The translations under genes and the position numbers were made by a program. Of a stretch of DNA of 64,000 bases, positions 8,859 to 17,657 are shown in pieces (positions within the stretch are counted from its first letter, which is position 1; each line of letters opens with the position of its first letter). Where the stretch lies: contig CAMDGV010000013.1 of the NCBI GenBank assembly GCA_945898055.1, positions 1 to 64,000 on the forward strand. Direction: 5' to 3'. The DNA comes from Akkermansia muciniphila. Its GTDB lineage: Bacteria; Verrucomicrobiota; Verrucomicrobiia; Limisphaerales; UBA9464. The notes under the pieces were generated by a model. That model saw nothing but the letters and a program-made list of their open reading frames with translations, had not been told where the DNA came from and ran no database searches.

Positions 8859-9845
8859 ATGTTAAAAGTTGCGATTACCGATTATACCTTTGCCGATCTT
8901 GACTTGGAGCTAGCGATCTTGGCGCCCTCGGCCGAGGTCACTTCGCTCAAAGCGAAGCGGTCGACCTCTGAATTGGCCGAGTTAGTCCACGGCGCCGATG
9001 CTGTCATCACCCAGTTTGCCACGATCAATGAGGAAGTGATCCAGGCGATGAACAAAGCGCGGGTGATTGTGCGTTACGGAATTGGCTTTGATAACGTCGA
9101 TATCGAAGCCGCTCGGCGGCGAGGCATTCCGGTGTGTAATATCCCTGATTACTGTGTCGATGAAGTCGCTGATCACGCCTTGGCGTTCATTTTAGCGACG
9201 ACGCGGCAGGTGATCCCAAACACCCTCCACTTGCGCGCCCAGCAATGGGGATTGGCCGTGCCCGTGCGCTCTATGCAGGCATTGAAATATTTGACCGTCG
9301 GCATCATCGGATTCGGTCGAATCGGGCGCGAAGTTGTTCAACGACTTCTGGCCTTCAAGACGCGCGTTCTGGTGTTCGACCCGGTGGTTGCAGAGGAAGA
9401 AATTACAAAAGTCGGTGCGGTAGTTGCAGCGTCTTTCGAGGAACTATTAGCCCAAAGCGATATTGTTTCGCCTCATTGTCCCTCCACGCCAAAAACCAAA
9501 AAAATGTTCAATGCCGCAGCCTTCGCAAAAATGAAGGAAGGTGCCATTTTTATCAATGTAAGTCGGGGAGATTTGATCGAGAGCAACGCGTTGATTGAGG
9601 CTTTAGAAAGCGGTAAACTCGGTGGCGTAGCTTTAGATGTGTTTGATCCTGAACCCATCCCCACCGACAGCCTGATTTTGCAGAGGCCCAATGTCATCCT
9701 CGCTGCTCACGTCGCCTCAGTAAGTCCAACAGCGGTGAAGACACTGCGGGAAACGGCCGCACGGATTGCACTCAAGGCGTTGCACGAGGAGCCTTTACCT
9801 AATGTCGTCAATGGCGTGACGCTCCGCCGTTCAATAGTTGGCTGA
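8859..9845 (+). CDS. D-isomer-specific 2-hydroxyacid dehydrogenase
   Basis: NAD-dependent dehydrogenase of 328 residues, of the phosphoglycerate dehydrogenase/CtBP group. The Rossmann fingerprint is GIIGFGRIGREVV. The catalytic Arg lies in INVSRGDLIES, the Glu in DVFDPEP and the His in ILAAHVAS, so the triad is complete. Such enzymes interconvert 2-oxo acids and D-2-hydroxy acids. There is no ACT or other regulatory domain, which argues against a biosynthetic SerA. Neighbours on both sides are 26-42 bases away on the same strand, so it probably belongs to the catabolic operon, where it could act on a hydroxy-acid product such as lactate, glycerate or a related compound (inference). ATG start, no Shine-Dalgarno sequence. 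Confidence 0.87.
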   Translation: MLKVAITDYTFADLDLELAILAPSAEVTSLKAKRSTSELAELVHGADAVITQFATINEEVIQAMNKARVIVRYGIGFDNVDIEAARRRGIPVCNIPDYCVDEVADHALAFILATTRQVIPNTLHLRAQQWGLAVPVRSMQALKYLTVGIIGFGRIGREVVQRLLAFKTRVLVFDPVVAEEEITKVGAVVAASFEELLAQSDIVSPHCPSTPKTKKMFNAAAFAKMKEGAIFINVSRGDLIESNALIEALESGKLGGVALDVFDPEPIPTDSLILQRPNVILAAHVASVSPTAVKTLRETAARIALKALHEEPLPNVVNGVTLRRSIVG

Positions 9846-9871
9846 TTTAACTTCTTTGCTTTCATTAGCCT

Positions 9872-11392
9872 GTGTCCGGTTTTTCTTCCTATTCAGAGCC
9901 GTCGATTGATACGCCCGAGGTCATTCTTATTGGCAGCGGGATTATGTCGGCCAATCTCGGGGTGATGCTCAAGTGCTTGGAGCCACGGTTGAAGATTCAG
10001 TTGTTTGAAGTCACGGACGATTTGGCCCAGGAAAGTTCCGATGGTTGGAATAATGCGGGTACCGGTCATGCAGGTCTTTGCGAGCTGAGTTATACGCCGA
10101 AACGTGAAGCTAACGGCTCGGTGAATGTCTCCAACGCGATCTCGATCTTTGAGCAATTCGAACATTCAAAGCAGTTCTGGAGTTACGCGGTTGCTAAAGG
10201 GTTAGCGCGAAGTGCTGGAGAGTTTATTCATAGTGTCCCCCATATTGGTTTTGCTGAAGGTCAAGAGGACGTCGACTTTTTACGAGCGCGTCATCAAGCA
10301 ATGGCGGATCATCACTTCTTCAAGTCGATGGACTATTCTGTCGATCCACAGACCCTTTCCGCTTGGGCACCCTTAGTCATCGAAGGTCGGGAGGCCGGCC
10401 CAGTCGCGGCGACCCGAGCCATTGGGGGTACCGAGGTCGATTTCGGGAGACTCTCGCGGAGTTTGCTGGGTTGGCTTGCGCAACAGGAGGGGTGTAGTGT
10501 CGCCGCCGGACATCGGGTCACCCGTTTGCGTAAAACTTCCACAGGCTGGACCGTAGCGGTCACCCAGGTCGCTTCGGGCGAGCAACGACTGCATCGCGCT
10601 CCCTTTGTTTTTGTTGGTGCTGGCGGTGGGAGTTTACCTCTCCTCCAAACGGCTCATCTCGTCGAAACACACGGGATGGCTGGCTTCCCGATTGGGGGCC
10701 AATGGTTGGTGTGCGATACCCCCGAAGTGGTGGCGCGTCATGCTGCTAAGGTCTATGGCCGAGTGCCTCCCTCGATGCCCAGTCTCGGGGGCCCCCATTT
10801 GGATCGTCGAAGGCTGAACCAGCAGAACCAATTACTCTTTGGGCCTTTTGCCTCTTGGACCACTCAGTTTCTCCATAAAACAGGCCGCCACACCGACCTT
10901 CCCTTGTCAATCCGGCCCGGCAATCTGAGTACTTTAATCAAGACAGGCCTACACGCTTATCCTCTCGTTCGCTATCTGATTGCGCAAGGGTTGCAAAGTA
11001 TGTCCGACCGTATTGCGACCTTGCGGACATTTTATCCTCGAGCACAGGCTTCGGACTGGCGTTTAATTGAGGCGGGTATTCGAGTGCAATCTCTCAAAAA
11101 ATCGGATCACGGTGCCCTCTCTTTTGGGACCTCTGTCTTCACCCCTGCTGACCGGTCGCTGGCCGCTCTTTTAGGTGCCTCACCTGGGGCTTCCGTCTCG
11201 GTGCCGATTGCTCTCGAAGTCATCAAGAAATGTTTGCCCCACTTGCTCGAGACCCCTTTAGGGCATTCACGGATGAAAGCGATGATCCCCACCTATGACG
11301 AAGACCTAAAACAGTCCTCTAATGCCGATCGATTTGAAAGTGTCCAAGCCGCGACAGACGCGCTTCTGGAACTAAAACCGACGCGTAAATAG
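9872..11392 (+). CDS. mqo: Malate:quinone oxidoreductase family protein
   Basis: FAD-dependent, membrane-associated dehydrogenase of 506 residues that in known members oxidises L-malate and passes electrons to quinone. The FAD-binding N-terminus is VILIGSGIMSANLGVMLK. The family block SSDGWNNAGTGHAGLCEL follows, and FVFVGAGGGSLPLL and QWLVCD are further Mqo signatures. Length is typical (about 490-550). The likely start is a GTG at 9872; the spacing from the upstream dehydrogenase is 26 bases. An Mqo inside a sugar-acid operon is unusual, since mqo is normally on its own. Some Mqo-family proteins are thought to oxidise other 2-hydroxy acids, so the true substrate here may not be malate. Confidence 0.88.
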   Translation: MSGFSSYSEPSIDTPEVILIGSGIMSANLGVMLKCLEPRLKIQLFEVTDDLAQESSDGWNNAGTGHAGLCELSYTPKREANGSVNVSNAISIFEQFEHSKQFWSYAVAKGLARSAGEFIHSVPHIGFAEGQEDVDFLRARHQAMADHHFFKSMDYSVDPQTLSAWAPLVIEGREAGPVAATRAIGGTEVDFGRLSRSLLGWLAQQEGCSVAAGHRVTRLRKTSTGWTVAVTQVASGEQRLHRAPFVFVGAGGGSLPLLQTAHLVETHGMAGFPIGGQWLVCDTPEVVARHAAKVYGRVPPSMPSLGGPHLDRRRLNQQNQLLFGPFASWTTQFLHKTGRHTDLPLSIRPGNLSTLIKTGLHAYPLVRYLIAQGLQSMSDRIATLRTFYPRAQASDWRLIEAGIRVQSLKKSDHGALSFGTSVFTPADRSLAALLGASPGASVSVPIALEVIKKCLPHLLETPLGHSRMKAMIPTYDEDLKQSSNADRFESVQAATDALLELKPTRK

Positions 11393-11455
11393 ACGATTTA
11401 GGCATTTCGATACTGTGTTTTTTTAAAACCGACCTAAACTTTACTCATCGCCCTG

Positions 11456-12226
11456 ATGATTCACTTAACTGATAAAATTGCGATCGTTACTGGGGCCGGC
11501 TCTGGCATTGGGGCGGCGATCGCTGTCTGTTTCGCGGAGGCAGGAGCTCGAGTGTATGTGGCTGATTGTAATGAAATAGCCGCGTTAGCAACGGTAGAAA
11601 TAATCGAGCAAAAGGGAGGTTGGGCCCGCGCTCAGTTCGTGGATATCGCTCAACAATCGGCGTGCAACTCACTCATCGAACAGGTGCTTTTGGAGAATAA
11701 CCAGCGCTGCGATGTGCTGGTGAATAACGCTGGAGTCGGGCACGTTGGGACTATTTTGACCACGGACCCATCCGATCTAGAACGGCTTTGGCAGATCAAT
11801 TTGCGAGGGGCTTATTTTCTCAGTCGCGCGGTGTTGCCAGCCATGATCGCTCAACGGTCTGGTTCGATTATTCATGTGGCTTCCATCGCCGGCGTAATGG
11901 GAATGGAAGCTCGATTTGCTTACACCGTCACCAAACACGCCGTGGTGGGAATGACCCGTGCTATGGCGATGGATTATGGAACCACGGGCGTTCGTATCAA
12001 TTGCATCTGTCCGGGCCGAGTACAAACCCCCTTCGTTGCCGCCCGACTGCTGGAATATCCGGATCCAGAGGCGTATCTGCGCCAAATGGAAGCCCCTCAC
12101 GCGATGAAGCGAATGGCTCAACCCTTCGAGATTGCCTCCGCAGCCCTCTATCTGGCGAGTGATGCTTCCTCCTTTGTGACTGGCAGTGCGATGGTCGTCG
12201 ATGGAGGCTACACGGCCGGTAAATAG
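11456..12226 (+). CDS. SDR-family oxidoreductase (first of two)
   Basis: Classical short-chain dehydrogenase of 256 residues. The cofactor loop is TGAGSGIGAAIA; an Asp after the second strand (VYVADC) suggests NAD rather than NADP. NNAGVG is present, and the catalytic Ser and Tyr-x3-Lys (S-x12-Y in SIAGVMGMEARFAYTVTK) are intact. The C-terminus SSFVTGSAMVVDGGYTAGK is typical. It precedes the FAH-family hydrolase by 36 bases. This pairing resembles oxidative fucose/rhamnose-type pathways, in which an SDR oxidises a 2-keto-3-deoxy acid at C4 and an FAH enzyme cleaves the diketo acid. That role is inference; the substrate cannot be read from sequence. Confidence 0.88.
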   Translation: MIHLTDKIAIVTGAGSGIGAAIAVCFAEAGARVYVADCNEIAALATVEIIEQKGGWARAQFVDIAQQSACNSLIEQVLLENNQRCDVLVNNAGVGHVGTILTTDPSDLERLWQINLRGAYFLSRAVLPAMIAQRSGSIIHVASIAGVMGMEARFAYTVTKHAVVGMTRAMAMDYGTTGVRINCICPGRVQTPFVAARLLEYPDPEAYLRQMEAPHAMKRMAQPFEIASAALYLASDASSFVTGSAMVVDGGYTAGK

Positions 12227-12262
12227 TCAGTTGGATAGAAATTCTCTTACCCTTTTATTTTT

Positions 12263-13072
12263 ATGCGCATTATTCGTTATCAAGATCCACACGGTATCAT
12301 CCACTACGCATCGCAACAAAGTGACGGATCAGCTCTGCAGATTCTCGGCGATATTTTTGGTGAGTATCAGGTCACCGACATTGCCGCGCAGATAAGTAAG
12401 TTACTGGCACCGATTGCGCCGCCCGTCCTTTTTTGTATTGGATTAAATTATAGGCGTCATGCTGAGGAAGGCCGAGCACCGATCCCAGAGTTTCCCATCC
12501 TTTTTATGAAATCACCTGCGGCAGTTCAGAATCCAGGTGACGCCATTATTTTGCCCCGTCATTTGAACAGTGACGAAGTGGATTATGAATGTGAATTGGC
12601 CGTGGTGATCGGGAAGCGGTGTAAGAATGTGTCGAAAGAAGAGGCCTTAGACTTTGTCCTAGGCTACACCTGTGCCAACGATGTGAGTGCTCGAGATTGG
12701 CAAATCAAACGGGGCGGGAGCCAGTGGTGTCGTGGTAAAACCTTCGACACCTTTGCTCCACTTGGCCCCTGTCTGGTGCTTAAGGATGAAATTCCCAATC
12801 CAAATACGCTCGGGATTAAGACCGTGCTCAATGGGAAAACCATGCAGGACTGGAATACGAACGACATGATCTTTGACGTACCGACATTGATCGCTTTTCT
12901 CAGCGGCAGCACAACGTTAGTCCCTGGCACCGTCATTCTGACTGGGACGCCCCACGGGATCGGGGCGGCCATGAAGCCACCGGTATTCCTGCAAGCGGGC
13001 GACACCGTGACCATTGAGATTGAGAAAATTGGATCTTTGACCAACCCAGTGGTGGCTGAGTCGGCACTGTAG
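12263..13072 (+). CDS. Fumarylacetoacetate hydrolase (FAH) family protein
   Basis: Protein of 269 residues with an N-terminal ~60-residue cap and a C-terminal FAH fold. The start of the fold is FCIGLNYRRHAEE, and the metal-binding acidic residues are in DYECELAVVIGK and CANDVSARDWQ. KTFDTFAPLGPCLV and VILTGTPHGIG complete the family pattern. Known relatives hydrolyse C-C bonds in acylpyruvates and 2,4-diketo-3-deoxy sugar acids, giving pyruvate and a second acid. Coming just after an SDR and before an MFS carrier, a hydrolase of a diketo sugar acid is a reasonable guess, with ureidoglycolate lyase or an acylpyruvase as alternatives. ATG start, no Shine-Dalgarno sequence. Confidence 0.87.
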   Translation: MRIIRYQDPHGIIHYASQQSDGSALQILGDIFGEYQVTDIAAQISKLLAPIAPPVLFCIGLNYRRHAEEGRAPIPEFPILFMKSPAAVQNPGDAIILPRHLNSDEVDYECELAVVIGKRCKNVSKEEALDFVLGYTCANDVSARDWQIKRGGSQWCRGKTFDTFAPLGPCLVLKDEIPNPNTLGIKTVLNGKTMQDWNTNDMIFDVPTLIAFLSGSTTLVPGTVILTGTPHGIGAAMKPPVFLQAGDTVTIEIEKIGSLTNPVVAESAL

Positions 13073-13094
13073 GCGTTTACTAAACCGCCTGCTT

Positions 13095-14420
13095 ATGTCC
13101 CAGAGCCTGCCCATCGATTCCGGCGCCCTTCGCAAAAAGGTCGCTTGGCGAGTGCTCCCCTTGGTTTTCATGCTTTATATTGTCTCGTATTTGGACCGCG
13201 CCAATGTGGCCTTTGCTAAACTACGAATGGCCGGAGATTTAAAATTTACGGAAGGGGTTTTTGGTTTGGGAATTAGTGTGTTTTTTATCGGTTATCTGTT
13301 TCTTGAAATACCGGGGGCCTTGCTCGTTGAACGATGGAGCGCGCGAAAGTGGTTTTCACGTATTTTGATCACTTGGGGCTGCATTTCAGCGCTTACCGCT
13401 TTTGTGCAAACGCCGACCCAATTTTATCTGGTGCGCTTCTTTTTAGGGGTGGCAGAGGCCGGATTTTTTCCGGGTATTATTGTCTATTTCACCCACTGGT
13501 TTGCGCAAGAAGATCGCACCCGAGCTCTCTCAGGACTCCTGATGGCCGTTCCATTTAGTCTGGCCTTGGGAGCTCCCGTCTCAGCGTTGCTCCTGGATGT
13601 TCATTGGTTGGGTTTGTTAGGGTGGCAATGGCTTTTCATCGTGGAAAGCCTGCCGGCGATTGCCCTTGGCATCGGGGTACTGTGGTGGTTGACGGATCGC
13701 CCGCAGGATGCCCAGTGGCTGACCCCGGCGGAACGTGATTATTTGGATGCGGTACTCAGAAAAGAGGCTGAAGCTAAAGAGGTCGGTGGGAAAATTAGCA
13801 TTCTGCAAGCTCTTCGCTTACCGACGGTCTGGCTCTTGGTGCTCGGCGTTCTTGTCGCAAATAGTGGAGGGTACGCACTGACTTTTTGGCTTCCGACAAC
13901 TGTGAAAAATCTCTCGGGCGGTTCAGATCGAGCTACTTTGCTCTATAGCGGACTGTATTACACCTGCGGTATGGTGGGGGTCTTTGTCTCAGGTCAATCG
14001 GCAGACCGCACCGGTGATCGGAAATGGCATGCAGTGGGTGGAATGCTTGGGACCGGCCTATTGCTTTCGTGCAGTGTGATTCCGGGACAAAATTTTCCCC
14101 TGCAAATGATGTGGCTCTGTCTCACCGCACTCAGCGCGTTTTTCTGGATTTCTCCCTTCTGGACCTTACCGACTTTGACCCTGAATGCGTCCGCGGCGGC
14201 GGTGGCGATTGGATTAATTAATATGGCGGCGAACCTCGCCGGCTATCTTGGGAATCATGCCACGGGATGGTTAAGATCTCAGGGTTACGGGGAAAGAATC
14301 TGCCTTCTCTTTCTTGCCGCTTGCTTTGTGGCGGGTGCCGGGATTATTAGCGGGCTAAAAATTAATCCAGCACCAAAGCGACTCACCGACTTTCAATCGC
14401 CTTTGACCAAACTGAAGTGA
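13095..14420 (+). CDS. MFS transporter, anion:cation symporter (ACS) family
   Basis: Inner-membrane carrier of 441 residues with about twelve transmembrane helices. The first helix region, LVFMLYIVSYLDRANVAFAK, is the classical ACS-family opening (YLDRxNxxFA), and EIPGALLVERWSARKW and RFFLGVAEAGFFPGIIVY are also diagnostic. ACS carriers take up small organic anions such as hexuronates, galactonate, tartrate and phthalate, usually with protons. The position between the FAH hydrolase (22 bases) and the E1 gene (36 bases) points to uptake of the pathway substrate, most likely a sugar acid. Specificity is inferred from family and context only. Confidence 0.9.
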   Translation: MSQSLPIDSGALRKKVAWRVLPLVFMLYIVSYLDRANVAFAKLRMAGDLKFTEGVFGLGISVFFIGYLFLEIPGALLVERWSARKWFSRILITWGCISALTAFVQTPTQFYLVRFFLGVAEAGFFPGIIVYFTHWFAQEDRTRALSGLLMAVPFSLALGAPVSALLLDVHWLGLLGWQWLFIVESLPAIALGIGVLWWLTDRPQDAQWLTPAERDYLDAVLRKEAEAKEVGGKISILQALRLPTVWLLVLGVLVANSGGYALTFWLPTTVKNLSGGSDRATLLYSGLYYTCGMVGVFVSGQSADRTGDRKWHAVGGMLGTGLLLSCSVIPGQNFPLQMMWLCLTALSAFFWISPFWTLPTLTLNASAAAVAIGLINMAANLAGYLGNHATGWLRSQGYGERICLLFLAACFVAGAGIISGLKINPAPKRLTDFQSPLTKLK

Positions 14421-14456
14421 TAAATGATCCCGTTTCTCATCCAACTTGATTTCTGA

Positions 14457-16445
14457 ATGACGCTCTCTTCTTCACGCCCGGAACTTCATTTGTACCGCAC
14501 TCTGCTGCTCATTCGACTTGTCGAGGAACGGTTGGCAAAATCGCATCAACGCGGACTAATCCATGGAGCGTGTCATACCTATGTCGGTCAGGAGGCCATT
14601 GCCACCGGAGTCTGTGCGCATTTGCGAGATGACGATGCGATCTTTAGCACTCACCGAGGGCATGGACACGCCTTAGCAAAGGGGTTGGATGCAGTGCAAC
14701 TGATAGCCGAACTCTATGGACGAGAAATCGGTTGCTCCCGCGGGCGTGGGGGCTCGATGCATTTGTTTGCACCAGAAATTGGATTACTGGGAACGAGTGG
14801 CATCGTCGGGCCCTGTATCTTGCAAGCAACGGGTGCGGGCTACGGCTTCAAGCTGATGAAAACCGATCGTGTCGCCGTTGCTTTCTTTGGCGATGGAGCC
14901 GTCAATAATGGGGCCTTTCATGAAGGACTGAACATGGCCAGCATCTGGAAACTTCCCGTCCTGTTTGTCTGTGAAAACAATCAATTCGCGACGGAAGTCC
15001 CTTTTGCCAGTGTCGCAGGCAATTCCAGTGTGGCAGCACGGGGCATCGCCTATGGACTGCCGTCGGTGGAAGTCGATGGGAACAATGTCCTCGCGGTAGC
15101 CTCCCTTGCTGGCGAGGCTATTCAGCGTGCTCGGAACGGCGAAGGTCCCACCCTCATTGAATGCAAAACCTATCGCACCCGACCGCACGCTGAAGGGATG
15201 GGAGACTTTACTTACCGCAGTCGTGAAGAGGTCGAGTTGTGGAAAAACCAATGCCCGATTGCTCGACTGAAACAGCATCTGCTTGACCAAAATTTAGCGA
15301 GCCTAGCAGAGATCGAGGCGATCGGATTAGAGCTAGCTCAACAGACTGACGCCGCCCATCAATTGGCGGAGCAGAGTGCTTATCCTGCGCCCGAGACGGC
15401 GACAGATCACGTTTTTGCTGCCGTTTCAGGGTTGGGGTCGCGCGATAGTCCAGAGGATCCTGGTTCGACTCGAGAATTGACCTTTATGAAGGCCACTCTT
15501 GAAGCGTTGACTGAGGAAATGGCTAAAAATCCAAAGATTTTTGTCTTAGGGGAGGGGATAGGAGTGCGAGGCGGCAACTTTGCAACGACGAGTGGCTTGT
15601 ATGGGATTTACGGTCCTGAACGCTTGCGCGACACTCCGATCTGCGAGCGCGGTTTTGTCGGTCTTGCCGGTGGGGCAGCGATGGCGGGCACCCGGCCGGT
15701 TGTGGATTTTATGTTCGCGGATTTTGTGCTCGATGCAGCGGGGGAAATCATTAATCAAATTGCAAAAATGCAATATATGAGCAGTGGGCGTCTGAAGATG
15801 CCGGTCCTCCTTCGTGGCTGCATCGGAGTGGGGCACGCTGCCGCCACTCACCACTCGGGCAGTTACTACGCGATGTACGCCAACTTCCCCGGTCTCCGTG
15901 TAGTGGTGCCATCATCGCCTCGGGATGCAAAAGGGCTTTTGAAGACGGCACTCACTTGTGATGATCCCGTTCTTTTTCTTGAACATCGCGAGTTAATGAC
16001 GCTGAAAGGCCCGGTGCCCGAAGAGGAATACTTCATCGATTTCGGCCAAGCTGCGGTGGTTCGCTCAGGAACAGATATCACGGTAGTGGCTCTCGCTTTG
16101 ATGGTTCATAAGACTCTGGCCGCTTGTGCGACTTTGGATGCCGAAGGACTCTCGGTCGAACTGATCGATCCACGCACGGTAGCCCCACTTGACGCAGAAA
16201 CGATTTTGAAATCGGTCGCTAAAACCGGGCGATTATTGATTGTTGATGAATCCTTTGGTCCCTGCGGAATTGGTGCGGAAATTGCCGCTCAACTCGCAGA
16301 TCGTGGCTTCGATTTTCTCGATGCCCCCATCCGACGTCTTAACGGTAAACAGTCTCCCACACCCTACAGTCCTTCGCTCGAGGCGGTGGTTGTGCCGACT
16401 GTTGAAACCATCGCTCAAGCCATTCGTGATTTGTGCGCAGACTAA
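14457..16445 (+). CDS. Fused alpha-beta E1 of a 2-oxoacid dehydrogenase complex
   Basis: Thiamine-diphosphate enzyme of 662 residues that decarboxylates a 2-oxo acid and passes the acyl unit to the lipoyl group of E2. Residues 1 to about 320 are the alpha half: FSTHRGHGHALAKG, SRGRGGSMHLF, and the ThDP motif beginning GDG at 145-147 (GDGAVNNGAFHEG). The beta half begins near residue 342 (MKATLEALTEEM) with FVLGEGIG, ERGFVGLAGGAAMAGTRPV and VLLRGCIGVGHAAATHHSG. Both halves look complete. Separate alpha and beta genes are the rule in acetoin and pyruvate dehydrogenase operons, so the fusion is notable. The E2 gene follows by 15 bases; no E3 gene is nearby. The substrate could be pyruvate or a longer 2-oxo acid. 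Confidence 0.9.
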   Translation: MTLSSSRPELHLYRTLLLIRLVEERLAKSHQRGLIHGACHTYVGQEAIATGVCAHLRDDDAIFSTHRGHGHALAKGLDAVQLIAELYGREIGCSRGRGGSMHLFAPEIGLLGTSGIVGPCILQATGAGYGFKLMKTDRVAVAFFGDGAVNNGAFHEGLNMASIWKLPVLFVCENNQFATEVPFASVAGNSSVAARGIAYGLPSVEVDGNNVLAVASLAGEAIQRARNGEGPTLIECKTYRTRPHAEGMGDFTYRSREEVELWKNQCPIARLKQHLLDQNLASLAEIEAIGLELAQQTDAAHQLAEQSAYPAPETATDHVFAAVSGLGSRDSPEDPGSTRELTFMKATLEALTEEMAKNPKIFVLGEGIGVRGGNFATTSGLYGIYGPERLRDTPICERGFVGLAGGAAMAGTRPVVDFMFADFVLDAAGEIINQIAKMQYMSSGRLKMPVLLRGCIGVGHAAATHHSGSYYAMYANFPGLRVVVPSSPRDAKGLLKTALTCDDPVLFLEHRELMTLKGPVPEEEYFIDFGQAAVVRSGTDITVVALALMVHKTLAACATLDAEGLSVELIDPRTVAPLDAETILKSVAKTGRLLIVDESFGPCGIGAEIAAQLADRGFDFLDAPIRRLNGKQSPTPYSPSLEAVVVPTVETIAQAIRDLCAD

Positions 16446-16460
16446 TTAACCCGTCCTAAA

Positions 16461-17633
16461 ATGCCCGTCGAAATCACCTTGCCAAGGCTCGGTTGGTCTA
16501 TGGAAGAGGGCACCTTTCTCGGGTGGCTCAAAAAGGACGGTGACACCGTTCAGGAAGGCGAACCGATTTTTTCCCTGGAAAATGAGAAAGCCGCACAAGA
16601 CGTCGAGTCGACCGACTGGGGCATCTTGTCTATCCTCTCCTCCGCTCCGAAGTCGGGTGCTGTCGTTAAAGTGGGCTGTCTGCTGGGGTATTTGCTAAAA
16701 CCAGGGGAGGCCCTTCCACTCGTAATCTCGCCAATCAGTGCCGTGACCGTGTCTGCTGCGGCGAGTCCTCGATCGCTTTTTAACGCACCGACTCGGCCGC
16801 ATCAGAAGGGGGCTCCGGCCAGTCCACGGGCACGTCGTGCGGCGAGGGAAAACCAGATTGATTTAGCGACCCTTCATTCAACCGGTCGCGGGGGGCGTAT
16901 TCGAGAACGTGATGTCCTTGCCAAGGTCGGTTCGAAGCCTTTGGCCCAGTCGCAGACGGTGCCGATCACCGCCCTCAGACGCACCATCGCTGAACGGATG
17001 CTGCAGAGCCTTCAAAAGACGGCCCCGGTGACCCTCCACTGCCGTTGCGATGCCACAAGTTTGGTGGCACTGCGTCTTCGACTGAAAGCTATCGACTCAG
17101 AGATTGCTGTTCCTAGTTACACGGACATCATCGCAAAGCTAACCGCCAGCGCACTGAGCAATCACCCAATGCTCGCTGGTCGCTGGGATGATCCGTGTAT
17201 CCGATTACCGGATGCGATTCATATCGGGGTCGCCGTCGACACAGAACAAGGTTTGGTCGTACCGGTCTTGCGTAATGTGTCAGATTTAAGTTTATCTGAG
17301 ATCGCTCAGCAGTCGCATCGCCTGATCAAATTGGCTCGAAACAGAGGTCTGAAACCTGCCGACGTGCAAGGGAGTTGCTTCACCCTGACCAACCTTGGGC
17401 ACTTGGGTATCGAAGCCTTCACGCCGATTATTAACTACCCTGAAACAGCCATCCTAGGACTGGGCGCCATTGTTCGTGACCCCGTCGCCTTAGCCGATGG
17501 CACGCTCACCGCTCGAGACCAATTAACTCTTAGCTTAACCTTTGATCATCGCATCGTTGATGGAGCACCGGCGGCCCGCTTTTTGCAGAACTTGCGTCAA
17601 TCTATTGAAGCTCCTCTTGACTGGTTACTCTAA
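16461..17633 (+). CDS. Dihydrolipoamide acyltransferase (E2)
   Basis: E2 core of a 2-oxoacid dehydrogenase complex, 390 residues. Domains in order are one lipoyl domain (1-80; attachment site Lys43 in LENEKAAQD), a Pro/Ala-rich linker, a peripheral-subunit-binding domain (about 120-156, ASPRARRAARENQI through GRIRERDVL), and the catalytic domain. The catalytic motif is intact: His363 and Asp367 in FDHRIVDGAP. The single lipoyl domain and short length fit acetoin-type or small pyruvate-type complexes. It is encoded right after the fused E1 and must borrow a lipoamide dehydrogenase from elsewhere in the genome. Family firm, acyl substrate unknown. Confidence 0.9.
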   Translation: MPVEITLPRLGWSMEEGTFLGWLKKDGDTVQEGEPIFSLENEKAAQDVESTDWGILSILSSAPKSGAVVKVGCLLGYLLKPGEALPLVISPISAVTVSAAASPRSLFNAPTRPHQKGAPASPRARRAARENQIDLATLHSTGRGGRIRERDVLAKVGSKPLAQSQTVPITALRRTIAERMLQSLQKTAPVTLHCRCDATSLVALRLRLKAIDSEIAVPSYTDIIAKLTASALSNHPMLAGRWDDPCIRLPDAIHIGVAVDTEQGLVVPVLRNVSDLSLSEIAQQSHRLIKLARNRGLKPADVQGSCFTLTNLGHLGIEAFTPIINYPETAILGLGAIVRDPVALADGTLTARDQLTLSLTFDHRIVDGAPAARFLQNLRQSIEAPLDWLL

Positions 17634-17657
17634 TTTTCAGTGGTCCCTTGATCCTCT

